The notes under the pieces: model-generated
What the model saw: the letters and a program-made list of their open reading frames with translations, nothing else
Database searches by the model: none
What the model was told of the DNA's origin: nothing
Part shown: positions 24,416-32,974 of the stretch, piece by piece
Layout: every line of letters begins with the position of its first letter
Numbering within the stretch: position 1 is the stretch's first letter
Source: Prosopocoilus inquinatus
Taxonomy: Eukaryota; Arthropoda; Insecta; Coleoptera; Lucanidae
Reading direction: 5' to 3'
NCBI GenBank assembly: GCA_036172665.1
Contig: JAYKNF010000013.1
Location: 5,513,789-5,577,788 of the forward strand
DNA length: 64,000 nucleotides
Position numbers and translations under genes: made by a program

Positions 24416-25105
24416 TTAAAGATATATGTACGTGTCGAATCCTTTACGATATCTCCCTGCGTTTATGGAACAATCGGTATCAATAACTAAGAAACCAAAC
24501 GGTTCCTTCCAACAAGCGTAACAGATATTACGAAACTGGTCCATAGTCATATCTCCGCTGACGTAATCATCGTAAACGTGTTTCAAATTTGTGAAATCTT
24601 GACGAAATAGTATTAAGAAATTACAATTATCACGAATCATTTGTTTGGGTATTGCACTGTAAGTTTGACTTAAATAAAAGCAGTCAACATTTCTATGACG
24701 TCCAAAGGAGAAATATTCTTTAATTAAATTTTGTGTAGTACACTGAACATCATCAAAAACAACGACTGAATATTCTTTTACATTTGTAGGTGACACCATT
24801 TTTTCAATATCGGAAATTTCAAAGTAACCTATTTCGGGCACTGTTGATAGCAAATGTCGGAGAAATTTATACTTCCCCTGAGATAAGGTCTTACAGCAGA
24901 TGTATAAATTTTGGAAACGTAATCCGTTCGGATGGGTTAATAATGTCACTAAGGAATTACTTTTACCAGCCCCTGAGCTCCCGCTAATGATAACGCGTTT
25001 ACTTGATCCTCCGAAGAGAACACTGTGACGTTTAAAGGTTTCATTTGCGATTGCATCGTCGAAATTTTTTACGGGTAACTTTAAAGACTGTTGTTGAAAC
25101 TTCAT
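24416..25105 (-). CDS. ATP: FtsK/HerA-type DNA packaging ATPase (229 aa)
   Basis: This is the genome-packaging ATPase typical of Polintons and related to the A32 ATPases of large DNA viruses. Walker A is GSSGAGKS (residues 42-49 from the chosen start), Walker B is VVVFDD (114-119), and a sensor-like YLSQTY segment follows at 144-149. The length is normal for the family. The open frame extends seven codons upstream but only to a TTG, so the first true ATG (25105, MKFQQQSLKLP) is taken as the start. The interval to the DUF8207-like gene is 89 bp. A TATATA box lies about 120 bp upstream. Confidence 0.94.
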   Translation of the reverse strand: MKFQQQSLKLPVKNFDDAIANETFKRHSVLFGGSSKRVIISGSSGAGKSNSLVTLLTHPNGLRFQNLYICCKTLSQGKYKFLRHLLSTVPEIGYFEISDIEKMVSPTNVKEYSVVVFDDVQCTTQNLIKEYFSFGRHRNVDCFYLSQTYSAIPKQMIRDNCNFLILFRQDFTNLKHVYDDYVSGDMTMDQFRNICYACWKEPFGFLVIDTDCSINAGRYRKGFDTYIYL

Positions 25106-25226
25106 ATTTAAAATAATATTTTTCAAAAATATTCAAAATATTTTTGCTCCTTACAACACGTTATTAATTTCCTCTTTACCAAACGCGATACTCTATTACT
25201 GTGTTATAGTTATCAAAATCAACTGC

Positions 25227-25232
25227 TATATA
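25227..25232 (-). promoter_or_regulatory. candidate TATA box of ATPase gene
   Basis: On the - strand GTTTATATAGCAG lies about 122 bp before the ATPase ATG, in otherwise AT-rich sequence. A start site about 30 bp downstream would give a leader of about 90 nt without an ATG. The AT-rich background lowers the weight of this match. Confidence 0.4.
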
Positions 25233-25289
25233 AACACTCTTTAAAACTCATAAATTATTTATTTAAATAAATATAATAAATTAATGTTC

Positions 25290-25432
25290 CTAACTAAATA
25301 ATATTTCTAACTAAATTAATATTTCTAACTAAATTAATATTTCTAACTAAATTAATATTTCTAACTAAATTAATATTTCTAACTCTAACTAAATTAATAT
25401 CTCTAACTCTAACTAAATTAATATCTCTAACT
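25290..25432. repeat. 18-bp AT-rich tandem repeat
   Basis: TAACTAAATTAATATTTC repeats about seven times, with inserted TAACTC hexamers and a TTT to TCT change in the last copies. It lies between the ATPase promoter and the end of the proline-rich gene. No coding potential is visible; it may act as a spacer or a 3' region. Confidence 0.9.
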
Positions 25433-25450
25433 TACTCTGATTAATGCTCC

Positions 25451-25929
25451 TCACTGTAAAAAATAAGATGTTATTAAAATGTTGAAATGTTGTAATGAAC
25501 GAGAACGAACCCAAGATTCATCCATCGTGGATTCGGCTTCCACCTCTGCCCTGTTCTCCTCCACCTCCACCTTTAGTGGTAAAGGTCTTGGTAGAGGAGG
25601 CTCCAACACTGGCGGCGCAAACACCCTCCTTTTTAGGAGGATGCGTTGAGGCGCCGCCACTTGCTGCACCGGCGGCCGTCGTTCAGGTGTGGCCGCCGCT
25701 AGCGGAGTTGGAGTGTAGCAGGGTGAAGGAGACCGTTCGATACGTGGATGAACCATGCGATAATTCACTACCGCCGTTTCTGCATTAATCAGAGTTCCGT
25801 CGGTTAACTAAAAAAGTAAATAATCAAAAATGTAAACTGTAAAATACAAATTAGATTACTCACTTTCAGTTCCACTTGCCTCATAAAGATAGATTTCACA
25901 AGAGGCGTAGTATTTGGTGAAGAACTCAT
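25451..25929 (-). CDS. spliced proline-rich hypothetical protein (about 140 aa)
   Basis: Two exons are inferred on the - strand: 25929-25864 (22 codons, MSSSPNTTPLVKSIFMRQVE...) and 25807-25451. A 56-nt GT-AG intron (GTGAGTAATC...TTTTTTAG, 25863-25808) separates them, and they join in frame to continue ...ELK|LTDGTLINAET.... The middle is proline- and arginine-rich (SPSPCYTPTPLAAATPERRPP), and the tail is acidic and then hydrophobic. A strong acceptor-like TTTTTTACAG sits just before the stop, so the C-terminus may be spliced differently. I recognise no family. The GC-rich coding stretch contrasts with AT-rich surroundings, and a mirror open frame on the + strand (25495-25788) is a by-product of this composition. 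Confidence 0.55.
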
Positions 25930-25999
25930 CTGTAAAACGAATAACAATTATTAAAAATTGTACAAAGAAAAATAATTTTTTATATCCTCGAAAACATAC
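25930..25999 (-). other. candidate 5'-UTR intron of proline-rich gene
   Basis: On the - strand the stretch runs from AG|GTATGTTTTC to TTCGTTTTACAG|ATGAGT, 70 nt, ending exactly before the inferred start codon. The upstream exon (about 26070-26000) contains a 23-codon frame starting ATGTCTGTG and ending TATTAG at the donor, which could act as an upstream reading frame or mean that the exon boundary differs. Confidence 0.5.
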
Positions 26000-26064
26000 C
26001 TAATACCTCGACAACATTTCCAACTTCATGTGAGGAACAAACCATTGAACAGCAATATAATTCA

Positions 26065-26141
26065 CAGACATATCTACTTAAGAGAAGAAGTTAAATCTTA
26101 AGACACTAAATCAAACTTAATCTTTTAAATAGATATGTCTG
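26065..26141. repeat. 11-bp inverted repeat between two - strand genes
   Basis: CAGACATATCT (26065-26075) and AGATATGTCTG (26131-26141) are perfect inverted copies around a 55-bp spacer. The right arm lies in the last codons of the 563-aa gene and the left arm at the head of the leader of the proline-rich gene. It may be a transcript-end or regulatory structure, or chance. Confidence 0.45.
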
Positions 26142-27816
26142 CGACAAGATTATGAAACAAATCTTGGATCAGGCTCAGACGGTTGTGAATGAGGGAAATT
26201 TTGTCATATTGTTCGTTTAAAGCCTGGTCAGTCGGAGACCTTAAGCGAACTGTACGTAAAATTTCACGACAAGATTGCAACTCATCCGTGACTTTTCTAA
26301 GATTTTTCTCACCCTCTAAACAACAGTTCCTGACTTCAGGCATAATTCCGTCATAATAATTTTGGACTGCTGTTGAGATAACTCCCACTAAATTGGGAGA
26401 GGGTGAAGGAAGGGGTATAACATGTTGTGATGAGGAAAGGGATCGAATAGGTGTAGAGGTTCGGACACTAGGAGAGGATATTTCCAGCCGAGAAGGTGAA
26501 ATCTGAAGTCGAGAAGGTGGAATTTGAGAGGGTGGGATAAGTAGTTCCGGTTGTGATTGTGAAGATGACAAATTCTGAATATTGGATATAATATTAGCAG
26601 ATTCACTAACATTAGTCCTCGGTAGATTAATAGTCCTCGGTCGACGAACAGAAGGAGAATTATTAATCATTACTGGATTAATATTAATTGATGAATTCGT
26701 GTTATTATTATTCCCAATTGGTGATAATTGAGATATCTCCATTGAACGGTCTGATATATCAATTATTTCAGAAACTGAGTCATTAGGATTTAGCGGGATA
26801 TTATCTGCAACAACACGGGGTTGCGACTGACTCAGTTGACCTTGCAACTCCGCACTATGCATCAAGTCATGATTTGAACGCAAAGAAGAAAGAAAAACTC
26901 TTTCATTAGCAATTCTTTCCAATCTACGTTCCATTGTGCGTTCCCTTCTGCGTTGCAAATATTCTGCTTTAGGCAACCACACTCTTTCATACTTGTCGCT
27001 AACGGTCCTTAGACGAGAATATTGGTTGCCACGTAGGGTGCGTAAATATTGTGTGGGTTCACGAGTATTAGAAACGGATTTAGAAACAGATTTAGAAATG
27101 GAACTCGGAGTTTTTGATTTAGAAATAACAGATCTAGAAATGACACTCGGAGTTGTAAAGACGGATGTAATAGGAACAGTTTCCGATGTAGAAATAGGAA
27201 CGGATGTTACAGCAACCGAAGTAGTAGAGGCTGATGTGGATGTTACAATAGGAGTAACTATTGACTGTTGAGAAATGAGGGGTTGAGTAGGTTTGGTTTG
27301 CGTAAGGAAAGAAGAAATAAGGGGTTGAGTGGGTTGTTTAAGAATGGGAACTGATTTATTTGATGGGGAAACTGGTTTATTTGGTGGTTTCGAAGTTTGA
27401 GGTGGTTTCATTAAAGAAGAAGTAACGATTAATTGTTGTGGAATAATAAAAGGAGGTTGGGTAGATTGCTGATTAAGAATAAAAGGGCTAGGAACCAGCA
27501 ATTGGTTAACAATTGGTTGACTGGAATGAATGTCTCGAGAATCCACACGATCTATTACGTCACCAACTGCGTTCAGTGTAGAATCATTGATAATGCCTTC
27601 TTGCAACAGGAAAGAGGAATTATCAATTTCATTCCACCATGAAGGCGGCACATTTGCTTGAGTGGTAAATGCACTCTGAGAAACATTTACTTGAGCAGTA
27701 CTTGCCACTCCTGTCTGTGTTTCTCTAAATGCAGATTCCACGCTAGTAGTTACTGTTGAAGAAGGATTTCCTTGTAAATATTGCTGTAAAATTGGGCGTT
27801 CATTTCCAAAGGACAT
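26125..27816 (-). CDS. S/T/P-rich hypothetical protein, 563 aa
   Basis: I recognise no family. After MSFGNERPILQQYLQ the first ~250 residues are low complexity, rich in Ser, Thr, Pro, Gln and Val (KPPNKPVSPSNKSVP, STSASTTSVAVTS). A basic, probably helical block follows at about 275-310 (YLQRRRERTMERRLERIANER), then a second S/P/N-rich stretch, and a helical C-terminus of about 70 residues with regular leucines. The open frame has an ATG nine bases earlier, but predicted splicing removes it, so the ATG at 27816 is chosen. A structural or DNA-binding virion role is possible but only a guess. A TATA box and two leader introns lie upstream. There is no signal peptide or membrane segment. Confidence 0.75.
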   Translation of the reverse strand: MSFGNERPILQQYLQGNPSSTVTTSVESAFRETQTGVASTAQVNVSQSAFTTQANVPPSWWNEIDNSSFLLQEGIINDSTLNAVGDVIDRVDSRDIHSSQPIVNQLLVPSPFILNQQSTQPPFIIPQQLIVTSSLMKPPQTSKPPNKPVSPSNKSVPILKQPTQPLISSFLTQTKPTQPLISQQSIVTPIVTSTSASTTSVAVTSVPISTSETVPITSVFTTPSVISRSVISKSKTPSSISKSVSKSVSNTREPTQYLRTLRGNQYSRLRTVSDKYERVWLPKAEYLQRRRERTMERRLERIANERVFLSSLRSNHDLMHSAELQGQLSQSQPRVVADNIPLNPNDSVSEIIDISDRSMEISQLSPIGNNNNTNSSININPVMINNSPSVRRPRTINLPRTNVSESANIISNIQNLSSSQSQPELLIPPSQIPPSRLQISPSRLEISSPSVRTSTPIRSLSSSQHVIPLPSPSPNLVGVISTAVQNYYDGIMPEVRNCCLEGEKNLRKVTDELQSCREILRTVRLRSPTDQALNEQYDKISLIHNRLSLIQDLFHNLVADISI

Positions 27817-27818
27817 TA

Positions 27819-27883
27819 CTAGCATGCAAAAATACGGAGTATATTAAAACATTAAAACGTAAATCTTACTTAATAATACTTAC
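27819..27883 (-). other. 5'-UTR intron 2 of the 563-aa gene (65 nt)
   Basis: The donor AACT|GTAAGTATT and the acceptor TTTTTGCATGCTAG|TAATGTCC place the start codon three bases into the next exon. The size is close to the other introns of the element. Inferred from splice-site sequence only. Confidence 0.55.
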
Positions 27884-27922
27884 AGTTAAATTGTTAAACA
27901 AACAAATATAGAATAGATATAT

Positions 27923-27984
27923 CTGGAAAAAATAGAGTATCATACTATAGATCTATTAATGAATTAAGAAGTAAAAGCACTTAC
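27923..27984 (-). other. 5'-UTR intron 1 of the 563-aa gene (62 nt)
   Basis: The donor CTACTG|GTAAGTGC and the acceptor CTATTTTTTCCAG|ATATATC are both strong. The length, 62 nt, equals that of the introns in the polymerase gene and in the 285-aa gene. It leaves a 39-nt leader exon (27922-27884) without ATG. Confidence 0.6.
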
Positions 27985-28037
27985 CAGTAGATTCACAGTA
28001 CAAATAACTTGTGAGTTTATTCGAACTAAATGCCTCC

Positions 28038-28044
28038 TTTTATA
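28038..28044 (-). promoter_or_regulatory. TATA box of the 563-aa gene
   Basis: TATAAAA followed by GGAGGCATTTAG on the - strand lies about 60 bp upstream of the first leader donor. The AAGGAGG extension is shared with the polymerase promoter at 17638. It is the clearest TATA box in the element. Confidence 0.65.
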
Positions 28045-28120
28045 CTCGAAAAGTTGAAGTTTCCATTTTCTGGGCGTCACGAAGGCGTAACGAAGGCGTA
28101 ACCACGGCCCACTAGAACTA

Positions 28121-28229
28121 ACCTTTCCTCTTTTCTTCTTTCCTTTCTTTCCTCCTTTTTTCCTTCCTTTCTCCTCTTTTTTTCTTTCCTTTCTGTCCTT
28201 TTTTTCTTTCCTTCTCTTTTTTTATTCTT
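28121..28229. repeat. polypyrimidine tract (CTTT/CCTT-rich)
   Basis: About 105 bp are almost purely C and T on the + strand (TTTCCTTTCTTTCC...). It sits upstream of the TATA box at 28044, so on the coding strand of the 563-aa gene it is a purine tract. It could be a promoter-proximal element or a simple repeat. Confidence 0.8.
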
Positions 28230-29369
28230 ACTTGCAGTTATTTTGAAAAAATTTCAATAACTAATTATTCTCTCTAACGACTTTAGAATTTGAATAACAT
28301 TTACGAAGTTTAATAATAATCTTATTATAACCAAGTTGAATAGTAATTCTAATCTTATTATTACCAAGTTTATAATAATCATTATTCAAATGAATGTAAG
28401 GAAAAAGTGTATCTGTCGAATAATAATCTTTATTCGCAAAAATTTTCCTAAATCAAACTTGCAAGTGTCACACAGTTTAACGATACACATTACACACACG
28501 AGCACTCATCTTCTAGAAACCACGATTTCATCGAACAGTCAGCCCCTAATCTTTATTTGTAAGAATCGTGTAAATTTAAATTACATTCTTAAAAATATTC
28601 TCTTACTTATATTCTCTTAGTAAACACGCACTAAGCTTTGTGAAAGACCGATTAAGACTGGTGTGTAATACCAATATATTAGTTAAACGATTTCTATGCA
28701 AATTGAATTTGAATTTTAAATCGACGGTGAATGCTCGTAAATATGTTAATTTACTATTATGCAATTCTTGCTAGTATGGCTCGCTTTAAAACGTGCTTGT
28801 TTTTATTTATTTAAAACGGTATTTATATTCATTCACAACTCGGAATACATATGTAAATTTTATAGTATTTGTATATTTAATCGACGTTCGCCTTCAAACA
28901 TGTTTATTTTTTCTATACCACTTAATTTATTATACGACGGTGTGTGAATCTAAATTCTTAAATTTTAAATTGATCGATTAAAATTAATAACGTCTCCTTT
29001 CTGATTTAGTTTATTATAATTTTTATACAGATCACTTCTCGCTATGAAATTTTTAACGCTGCACAGTGAAAACCATTTTTGTGACTTTTACATCGTAGAA
29101 AATTCGTAAATTTGACAACGTTTGAAATTTCAATCGAATAAAGCGATACTTTCAAAGACAATAAAAATCTGTCAAGCTAAATTGCTCATCAAGAGTTAAT
29201 CTAAATAATTTAATAACGCAATGTATTTCTAAATTCTTTCTTAAATCCTTAAATTGATTTATTAAAATTAATAACGAATAAAATAACAACTCCTTTCTGA
29301 TTATAGTTTATTGTATAATAATATATTATTAATAACAATATTTAATAATTAATATTTTAATAATAATAT
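28230..29369. other. AT-rich stretch without a supported gene
   Basis: About 1.1 kb is strongly AT-rich, with short open frames on the + strand (28336-28620, 28759-28947) whose translations are Ile/Asn/Phe/Lys-rich and look like composition artefacts. It separates the 563-aa gene promoter from the 3' end of the 111-aa gene. I see no RNA gene, clear promoter or conserved motif apart from AT-rich direct repeats near 29290-29370. Confidence 0.6.
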
Positions 29370-29705
29370 TTAAGAATAAGTACACAAATAGCAATTCTTC
29401 TTCCGTGGAGGTGGACCATCTATTTCATCCAAAGAAAATTCGGTTTGATTCCAATGTTGGTGACAGAGTCTCTGACTTTGTAGATATTTACAGCGTTGAT
29501 AATGGATTGGCAACTTAGGCCAGATGTATTCTAGATCTACGGCTGTGACTCTGGTACATAGATACGATTTTGGAAAGTACTTCAAATCCTTATCTGGTAT
29601 ACTACTGAACGAACAATCTTTTTCGTACTGGTCAATAACTTCGCCAACCTTCTCTACAACATGCTTTATAATGTTCTTGCAAAATAGACGGGAGAAGAAA
29701 TCCAT
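29370..29705 (-). CDS. hypothetical Polinton protein, 111 aa
   Basis: The function is unknown. The N-terminus (MDFFSRLFCKNIIKHVVEKVG) could be an amphipathic helix. The C-terminal half has cysteines and histidines (CKYLQSQRLCHQH, then PPPRKKNCYLC) that could bind zinc. It lies 45 bp downstream of the 176-aa gene on the same strand, and both are preceded by TATAAG 20-30 bp before their ATGs. The ATG context is GCAATGG. An accessory or regulatory role is conceivable, but there is no direct evidence. Confidence 0.7.
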   Translation of the reverse strand: MDFFSRLFCKNIIKHVVEKVGEVIDQYEKDCSFSSIPDKDLKYFPKSYLCTRVTAVDLEYIWPKLPIHYQRCKYLQSQRLCHQHWNQTEFSLDEIDGPPPRKKNCYLCTYS

Positions 29706-29750
29706 TGCGAAGCTGAACTTTTCTTATACTAACTAAGAACCAAAGTTTCC

Positions 29751-30281
29751 TCATAATATATCACAAATGTTTAGTGTAAAAAATCCTTCATATAACTTTG
29801 TTTGAATAAATTTATGTAAATCAAACACGTTCGTTAAAGCACACATGCAATTTTTTCTTGAGTGAAATGGACACTTGGGTTCGGATTTTTGCAATTTTTG
29901 TACATCTTCGTAAATTTCACCCAAATCTAACACAGGTACACTTTCACCATTGCTTTTCGCTAGAATTTCACATATGAATCGAGACTTCTCCACTCCTTTA
30001 ACGTAAACGACTTTGGCTGTACAACATAAAAAGTTGATGATTGCGTCAAACTCAGATAAGGGGACGAATCCTCTATTCCAATCAATGCAATGGTGATTGG
30101 TCATTAACCAGTTTGCAACATTTTGAAATTTTCTGGGGACCATTGACAAACTTGTGGGTGGTTGAAATAAAAAATGACTCACTTTTCTTTCACTATCGTA
30201 AGAAGCGAACTCTTTTGGTATAAACTGATTATTTTCCACTTTAAATCCTTGAATGTCAATGACAATAAATCGTTTTTTCAT
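29751..30281 (-). CDS. hypothetical Polinton protein, 176 aa
   Basis: I know no confirmed function for this protein. The N-terminus FIVIDIQGFKVENNQFIPKE looks like a beta-hairpin with an acidic residue, followed by a central VVYVKGVEKSRFICEIL segment and a Cys/His cluster (CPFHSRKNCMCAL) near the end. The order acidic strand, later hydrophobic strand and Cys/His recalls RNase H-like nuclease folds, but that is a guess. I recall similar proteins in insect Polinton copies. It lies downstream of the major capsid gene on the same strand, with 80 bp between them. Confidence 0.72.
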   Translation of the reverse strand: MKKRFIVIDIQGFKVENNQFIPKEFASYDSERKVSHFLFQPPTSLSMVPRKFQNVANWLMTNHHCIDWNRGFVPLSEFDAIINFLCCTAKVVYVKGVEKSRFICEILAKSNGESVPVLDLGEIYEDVQKLQKSEPKCPFHSRKNCMCALTNVFDLHKFIQTKLYEGFFTLNICDIL

Positions 30282-30361
30282 GGTTCGGTTGATGTTGCTT
30301 CTTATAAAATCAAATTAAATCAAATAGTTTTAGCTTCTCTGTTAATACTGCCATTCACGGT

Positions 30362-31582
30362 TTACATCAACTGACGGACAATTTTGGTGAGAGGTGAATA
30401 AGAGAACGCTTTGTCATGCAGAATTAAACAGTAAGCAATAGTATCAGCTTTAATATTTTCTTTAGTTGTAAACTCAATTCTTATTTCTACTGCACTTTTA
30501 TGCATTACATCTCTCTGAAAAGTGCAGTCGATTCCTATTAATGGGCAACTAGCTAATCCTTTTGGATTGAACCAAGGTTGACTGCTTTCACGATGATAAT
30601 AATTTTCCTGAAATCTGGAATACATGTCGTATATAACGGCGTATTTGTTATTTTCAATATCAATATCAATATTGTCGTACGGATAGCGTTCGCCATTTAG
30701 AAATACCGTTAATGATTTTAACTTAACGTCATCAAACAGACTCATGTTTGCATCGACGACACCCTTTCGCTTAGTTTGAAAACCGATGATTATGTACCTT
30801 GGCGTTTCCAACTGCGGAGCCGTTTTTACTGTCCAAGAATGACTTGTCGTAGTTGGGAGCGACGGATACTCGTGCAACTCCCAGCTTCTGAAAGGAATTT
30901 GTATTTCAACATCTCTGTCTGTCACTCTCGTTAAAGCCAATTGCTCACGTAGTCCAACAGAAATATGAGGTATACGCCATACAATTTTGTCAATTATTAA
31001 TTTAATCTTTTCCGCCTTGTTTGTTTCCAGAACTGCATCAACGTCATCATTTGCTCTGATCAATACTAATTCTTGCCTCATATTCAAGACGATCTTTTTA
31101 TAATCTTCCCCAAAACCTAATAGTGTCTTTAAAGGTACACTTGCTGAGAAATCTCCCTTAACGTTGAGTATATCGCTCATTTTATCATTCTCCTGAATCC
31201 ATCCTGCATTTTCCAATTTTACTGTATCGTTGCGAGTAAAAGAAAAATACCCTTTCATTGTTGATGTTATGCCAACATTTCTTACCGAATCCACCTGTAC
31301 TCCGTTCAGAAGATATCTAATCTCGCTAAACATATAAGCTACCGGATTATTTATCAATTGTGCCGTCGCACTGTGTTTAGTATTATCACTAACCAAACGC
31401 AGTCTTCCCTCTACGTACAAATAACTTTCGCAAGGGAGGGTGTAATTGTCGATCTCAGGTACGGTGATACGCACTTCATCGTTATTACCAAATGATGAAC
31501 TGAATGGTAAGTGTGAATGGAACTCCATACTGGTTATTGAAGTGTCCAATTTAATTTTATCAGTTACTCCCAAAATATCCAT
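30362..31582 (-). CDS. PY: major capsid protein, double jelly-roll (406 aa)
   Basis: This is the Polinton major capsid protein, thought to form hexon-like capsomers. It begins MDILGVTDKIKLDTS. Segments such as YLYVEGRLRLVS, FSEIRYLLNGVQVDSVRNVG and SLTVFLNGERYPYDN are typical strand-and-loop patterns of the family. The middle contains RVTDRDVEIQIPFRSWELHEY. At 406 aa it is shorter than many Polinton capsid proteins, but the frame is intact. The gene has its own TATAAGG box and a leader of about 75 nt without an ATG. It follows the penton gene on the same strand after 260 bp. Identification rests on remembered family features. Confidence 0.88.
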   Translation of the reverse strand: MDILGVTDKIKLDTSITSMEFHSHLPFSSSFGNNDEVRITVPEIDNYTLPCESYLYVEGRLRLVSDNTKHSATAQLINNPVAYMFSEIRYLLNGVQVDSVRNVGITSTMKGYFSFTRNDTVKLENAGWIQENDKMSDILNVKGDFSASVPLKTLLGFGEDYKKIVLNMRQELVLIRANDDVDAVLETNKAEKIKLIIDKIVWRIPHISVGLREQLALTRVTDRDVEIQIPFRSWELHEYPSLPTTTSHSWTVKTAPQLETPRYIIIGFQTKRKGVVDANMSLFDDVKLKSLTVFLNGERYPYDNIDIDIENNKYAVIYDMYSRFQENYYHRESSQPWFNPKGLASCPLIGIDCTFQRDVMHKSAVEIRIEFTTKENIKADTIAYCLILHDKAFSYSPLTKIVRQLM

Positions 31583-31680
31583 GTCGTTCTGTTTAGATGA
31601 TGATTGCCTTACGTGTAATGATGGTGTTCACCCTTTGACGGTTACGTTTCTTCTACAGAATAATTCCCCCTATGTTAGCA

Positions 31681-31687
31681 CCTTATA
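31681..31687 (-). promoter_or_regulatory. TATA box of major capsid gene
   Basis: TATAAGG on the - strand lies 99 bp before the capsid ATG. No ATG occurs between the predicted start site and the gene. The same TATAAGG core is found before the 285-aa gene. Confidence 0.6.
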
Positions 31688-31842
31688 ACCTAAACTCTCT
31701 AAATATATTCGATTTCTCTGTGTCAATTTCAGTTTTTTTTGTCGACAACAGTTCAGTATCTGTTTCCGTGGTTTAAATAATACATTACGTCTAATTCTGC
31801 TACACTCTTTCCGTTTCGAATAATTGCTATCGTAAATAATCA

Positions 31843-32577
31843 TTATGTGAATCTTCTCAAATGAAGTCTTAGAGTAATTACTTCGTTTCTAAAATTTACT
31901 AATCGATTCTCTTGATCTAATAGTCGAATGACTATTCTCGTAATCACGTTCACGGTCACTGGAAGATAAATAGCTTGAAGAGGGGATTCTATTATTTTAA
32001 ACCCTGGAGGTACATTTGGAAAGAAATGATACAAAACATGACCGGGTTCTCCGTTGTTATAAGATCCACCGGTTAGATTACATTCTATTCTTATAGCATT
32101 TACTTTATTTATTTCCACCGGAAAATCACCAATGTTATTATCGTTTACTTTCAACGTTCGCGGTTTAAAACCCAACAATTTTCCCAATGAATTTGGTTTA
32201 CTAAAATCGAGCTTAACCGAACTGTGTATGGTTGCCTTTAAAGTATTATTATTTCCTTTAATGTTTATATAATCAGGGATATTGTTATTTTGAAAATAAT
32301 CTTTCAGATATTGGTTGATATCGTCTAGTTCATATGTACCTGTAGGTATAACGATAGTTTTCCAAACCGTCGTTTTTCCTGTTTCTTCATAATGTATCAA
32401 ATTATTACTTTCATCTATGTTAGGTATTGCATTAAACGTTTCAAAATTTAACAAGCACATTTCATATGTTGCCTCTTCATCGAGGTATAGTGGTGGATTC
32501 AATTCACAAAATAAAACTGATTCAGTTCCCGTAAGAGTGAATGTACACGCAACGGGTGAAGATTCCATGTTGACCAT
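31843..32577 (-). CDS. PX: minor capsid (penton) protein, 244 aa
   Basis: This is the probable penton protein with a single jelly-roll, which occupies capsid vertices in Polinton and related virions. Features include LYLDEEATYEMCLLNFETFNAIPNI near the start, IPTGTYELDDINQYLKDYF, LGKLLGF and a strand-rich C-terminus ending IVIRLLDQENRLVNFRN...LRLHLRRF. A Met three codons into the frame (MESSPVAC) is an alternative start. The gene begins only 22 bp after the protease stop on the same strand, and no TATA box lies between, so it may be translated from a shared transcript or through splicing not seen here. Confidence 0.86.
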   Translation of the reverse strand: MVNMESSPVACTFTLTGTESVLFCELNPPLYLDEEATYEMCLLNFETFNAIPNIDESNNLIHYEETGKTTVWKTIVIPTGTYELDDINQYLKDYFQNNNIPDYINIKGNNNTLKATIHSSVKLDFSKPNSLGKLLGFKPRTLKVNDNNIGDFPVEINKVNAIRIECNLTGGSYNNGEPGHVLYHFFPNVPPGFKIIESPLQAIYLPVTVNVITRIVIRLLDQENRLVNFRNEVITLRLHLRRFT

Positions 32578-32599
32578 CTTTCAAGTACTACATTCTTAC

Positions 32600-32974
32600 T
32601 TAACTTGTAAAGGACTTTAAAAACTGTAGACATAAGTGTCCACAATTTTGTGTATTTTGTTTCTGATACCTTTCATAACTATAGTTAATAACTCCCAATC
32701 CGTTCGACAAAAGATATTTCTCTACTTCAACTGGAGGTCGTAGATCTCCATAGCTGTCAAAATATTTTACGATTCCTCCTCTCTTATAATATGCCACCCA
32801 ATGCGTTCCTTCACCAGAATCGCTATCTAAATTCACTACTCCACTTTCATGCTTCCATATCTTTTTAGGTAAAGTATCTCTCATAAACACACCTCGAAAG
32901 AAAGGTAATTTCCATATTTTAGCATATTTCAGTATGTCAATGTTAGTCAACGGTCGCCGAGGCAAATATTTCAG
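32600..32974 (-). CDS. PRO: adenain-like cysteine protease, -1 frame
   Basis: This protease should cleave structural precursors during maturation. After the shift the frame reads LKYLPRRPLTNIDILKYAKI, then FRGVFMRDTLPKK. The catalytic signatures are THWVAYY (His), YFDSYGDL (Asp) and TQNCGHLCL (Cys with an upstream Gln), as in adenovirus protease. The frame has no usable start ATG before the conserved N-terminus: it opens with GTG at 33007, and the first in-frame ATG falls inside FRGVFMRD. It overlaps the end of the PLA2/pVI-like gene, where the heptamer A AAA AAC is followed at once by TGA. A -1 slip there would produce a 397-residue fusion. A simple indel in the six-A run is the alternative. 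Confidence 0.88.
   Translation of the reverse strand: MKYLPRRPLTNIDILKYAKIWKLPFFRGVFMRDTLPKKIWKHESGVVNLDSDSGEGTHWVAYYKRGGIVKYFDSYGDLRPPVEVEKYLLSNGLGVINYSYERYQKQNTQNCGHLCLQFLKSFTS

Noticed and set aside
25495..25788. 97-codon + strand proline-rich open frame
   Set aside because: It is antisense to the spliced proline-rich gene, whose exon junctions and in-frame join give a better model; the GC-rich composition explains the mirror frame.
28336..28981. AT-rich open frames of 62-94 codons on the + strand
   Set aside because: The translations are dominated by Ile, Asn, Phe and Lys, without promoter, splice signals or recognisable domain.
30301..30306. TATAAG just before the 176-aa gene as a TATA box
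   Set aside because: A normal spacing would place the start site at or past the ATG, so it was not listed as a promoter.
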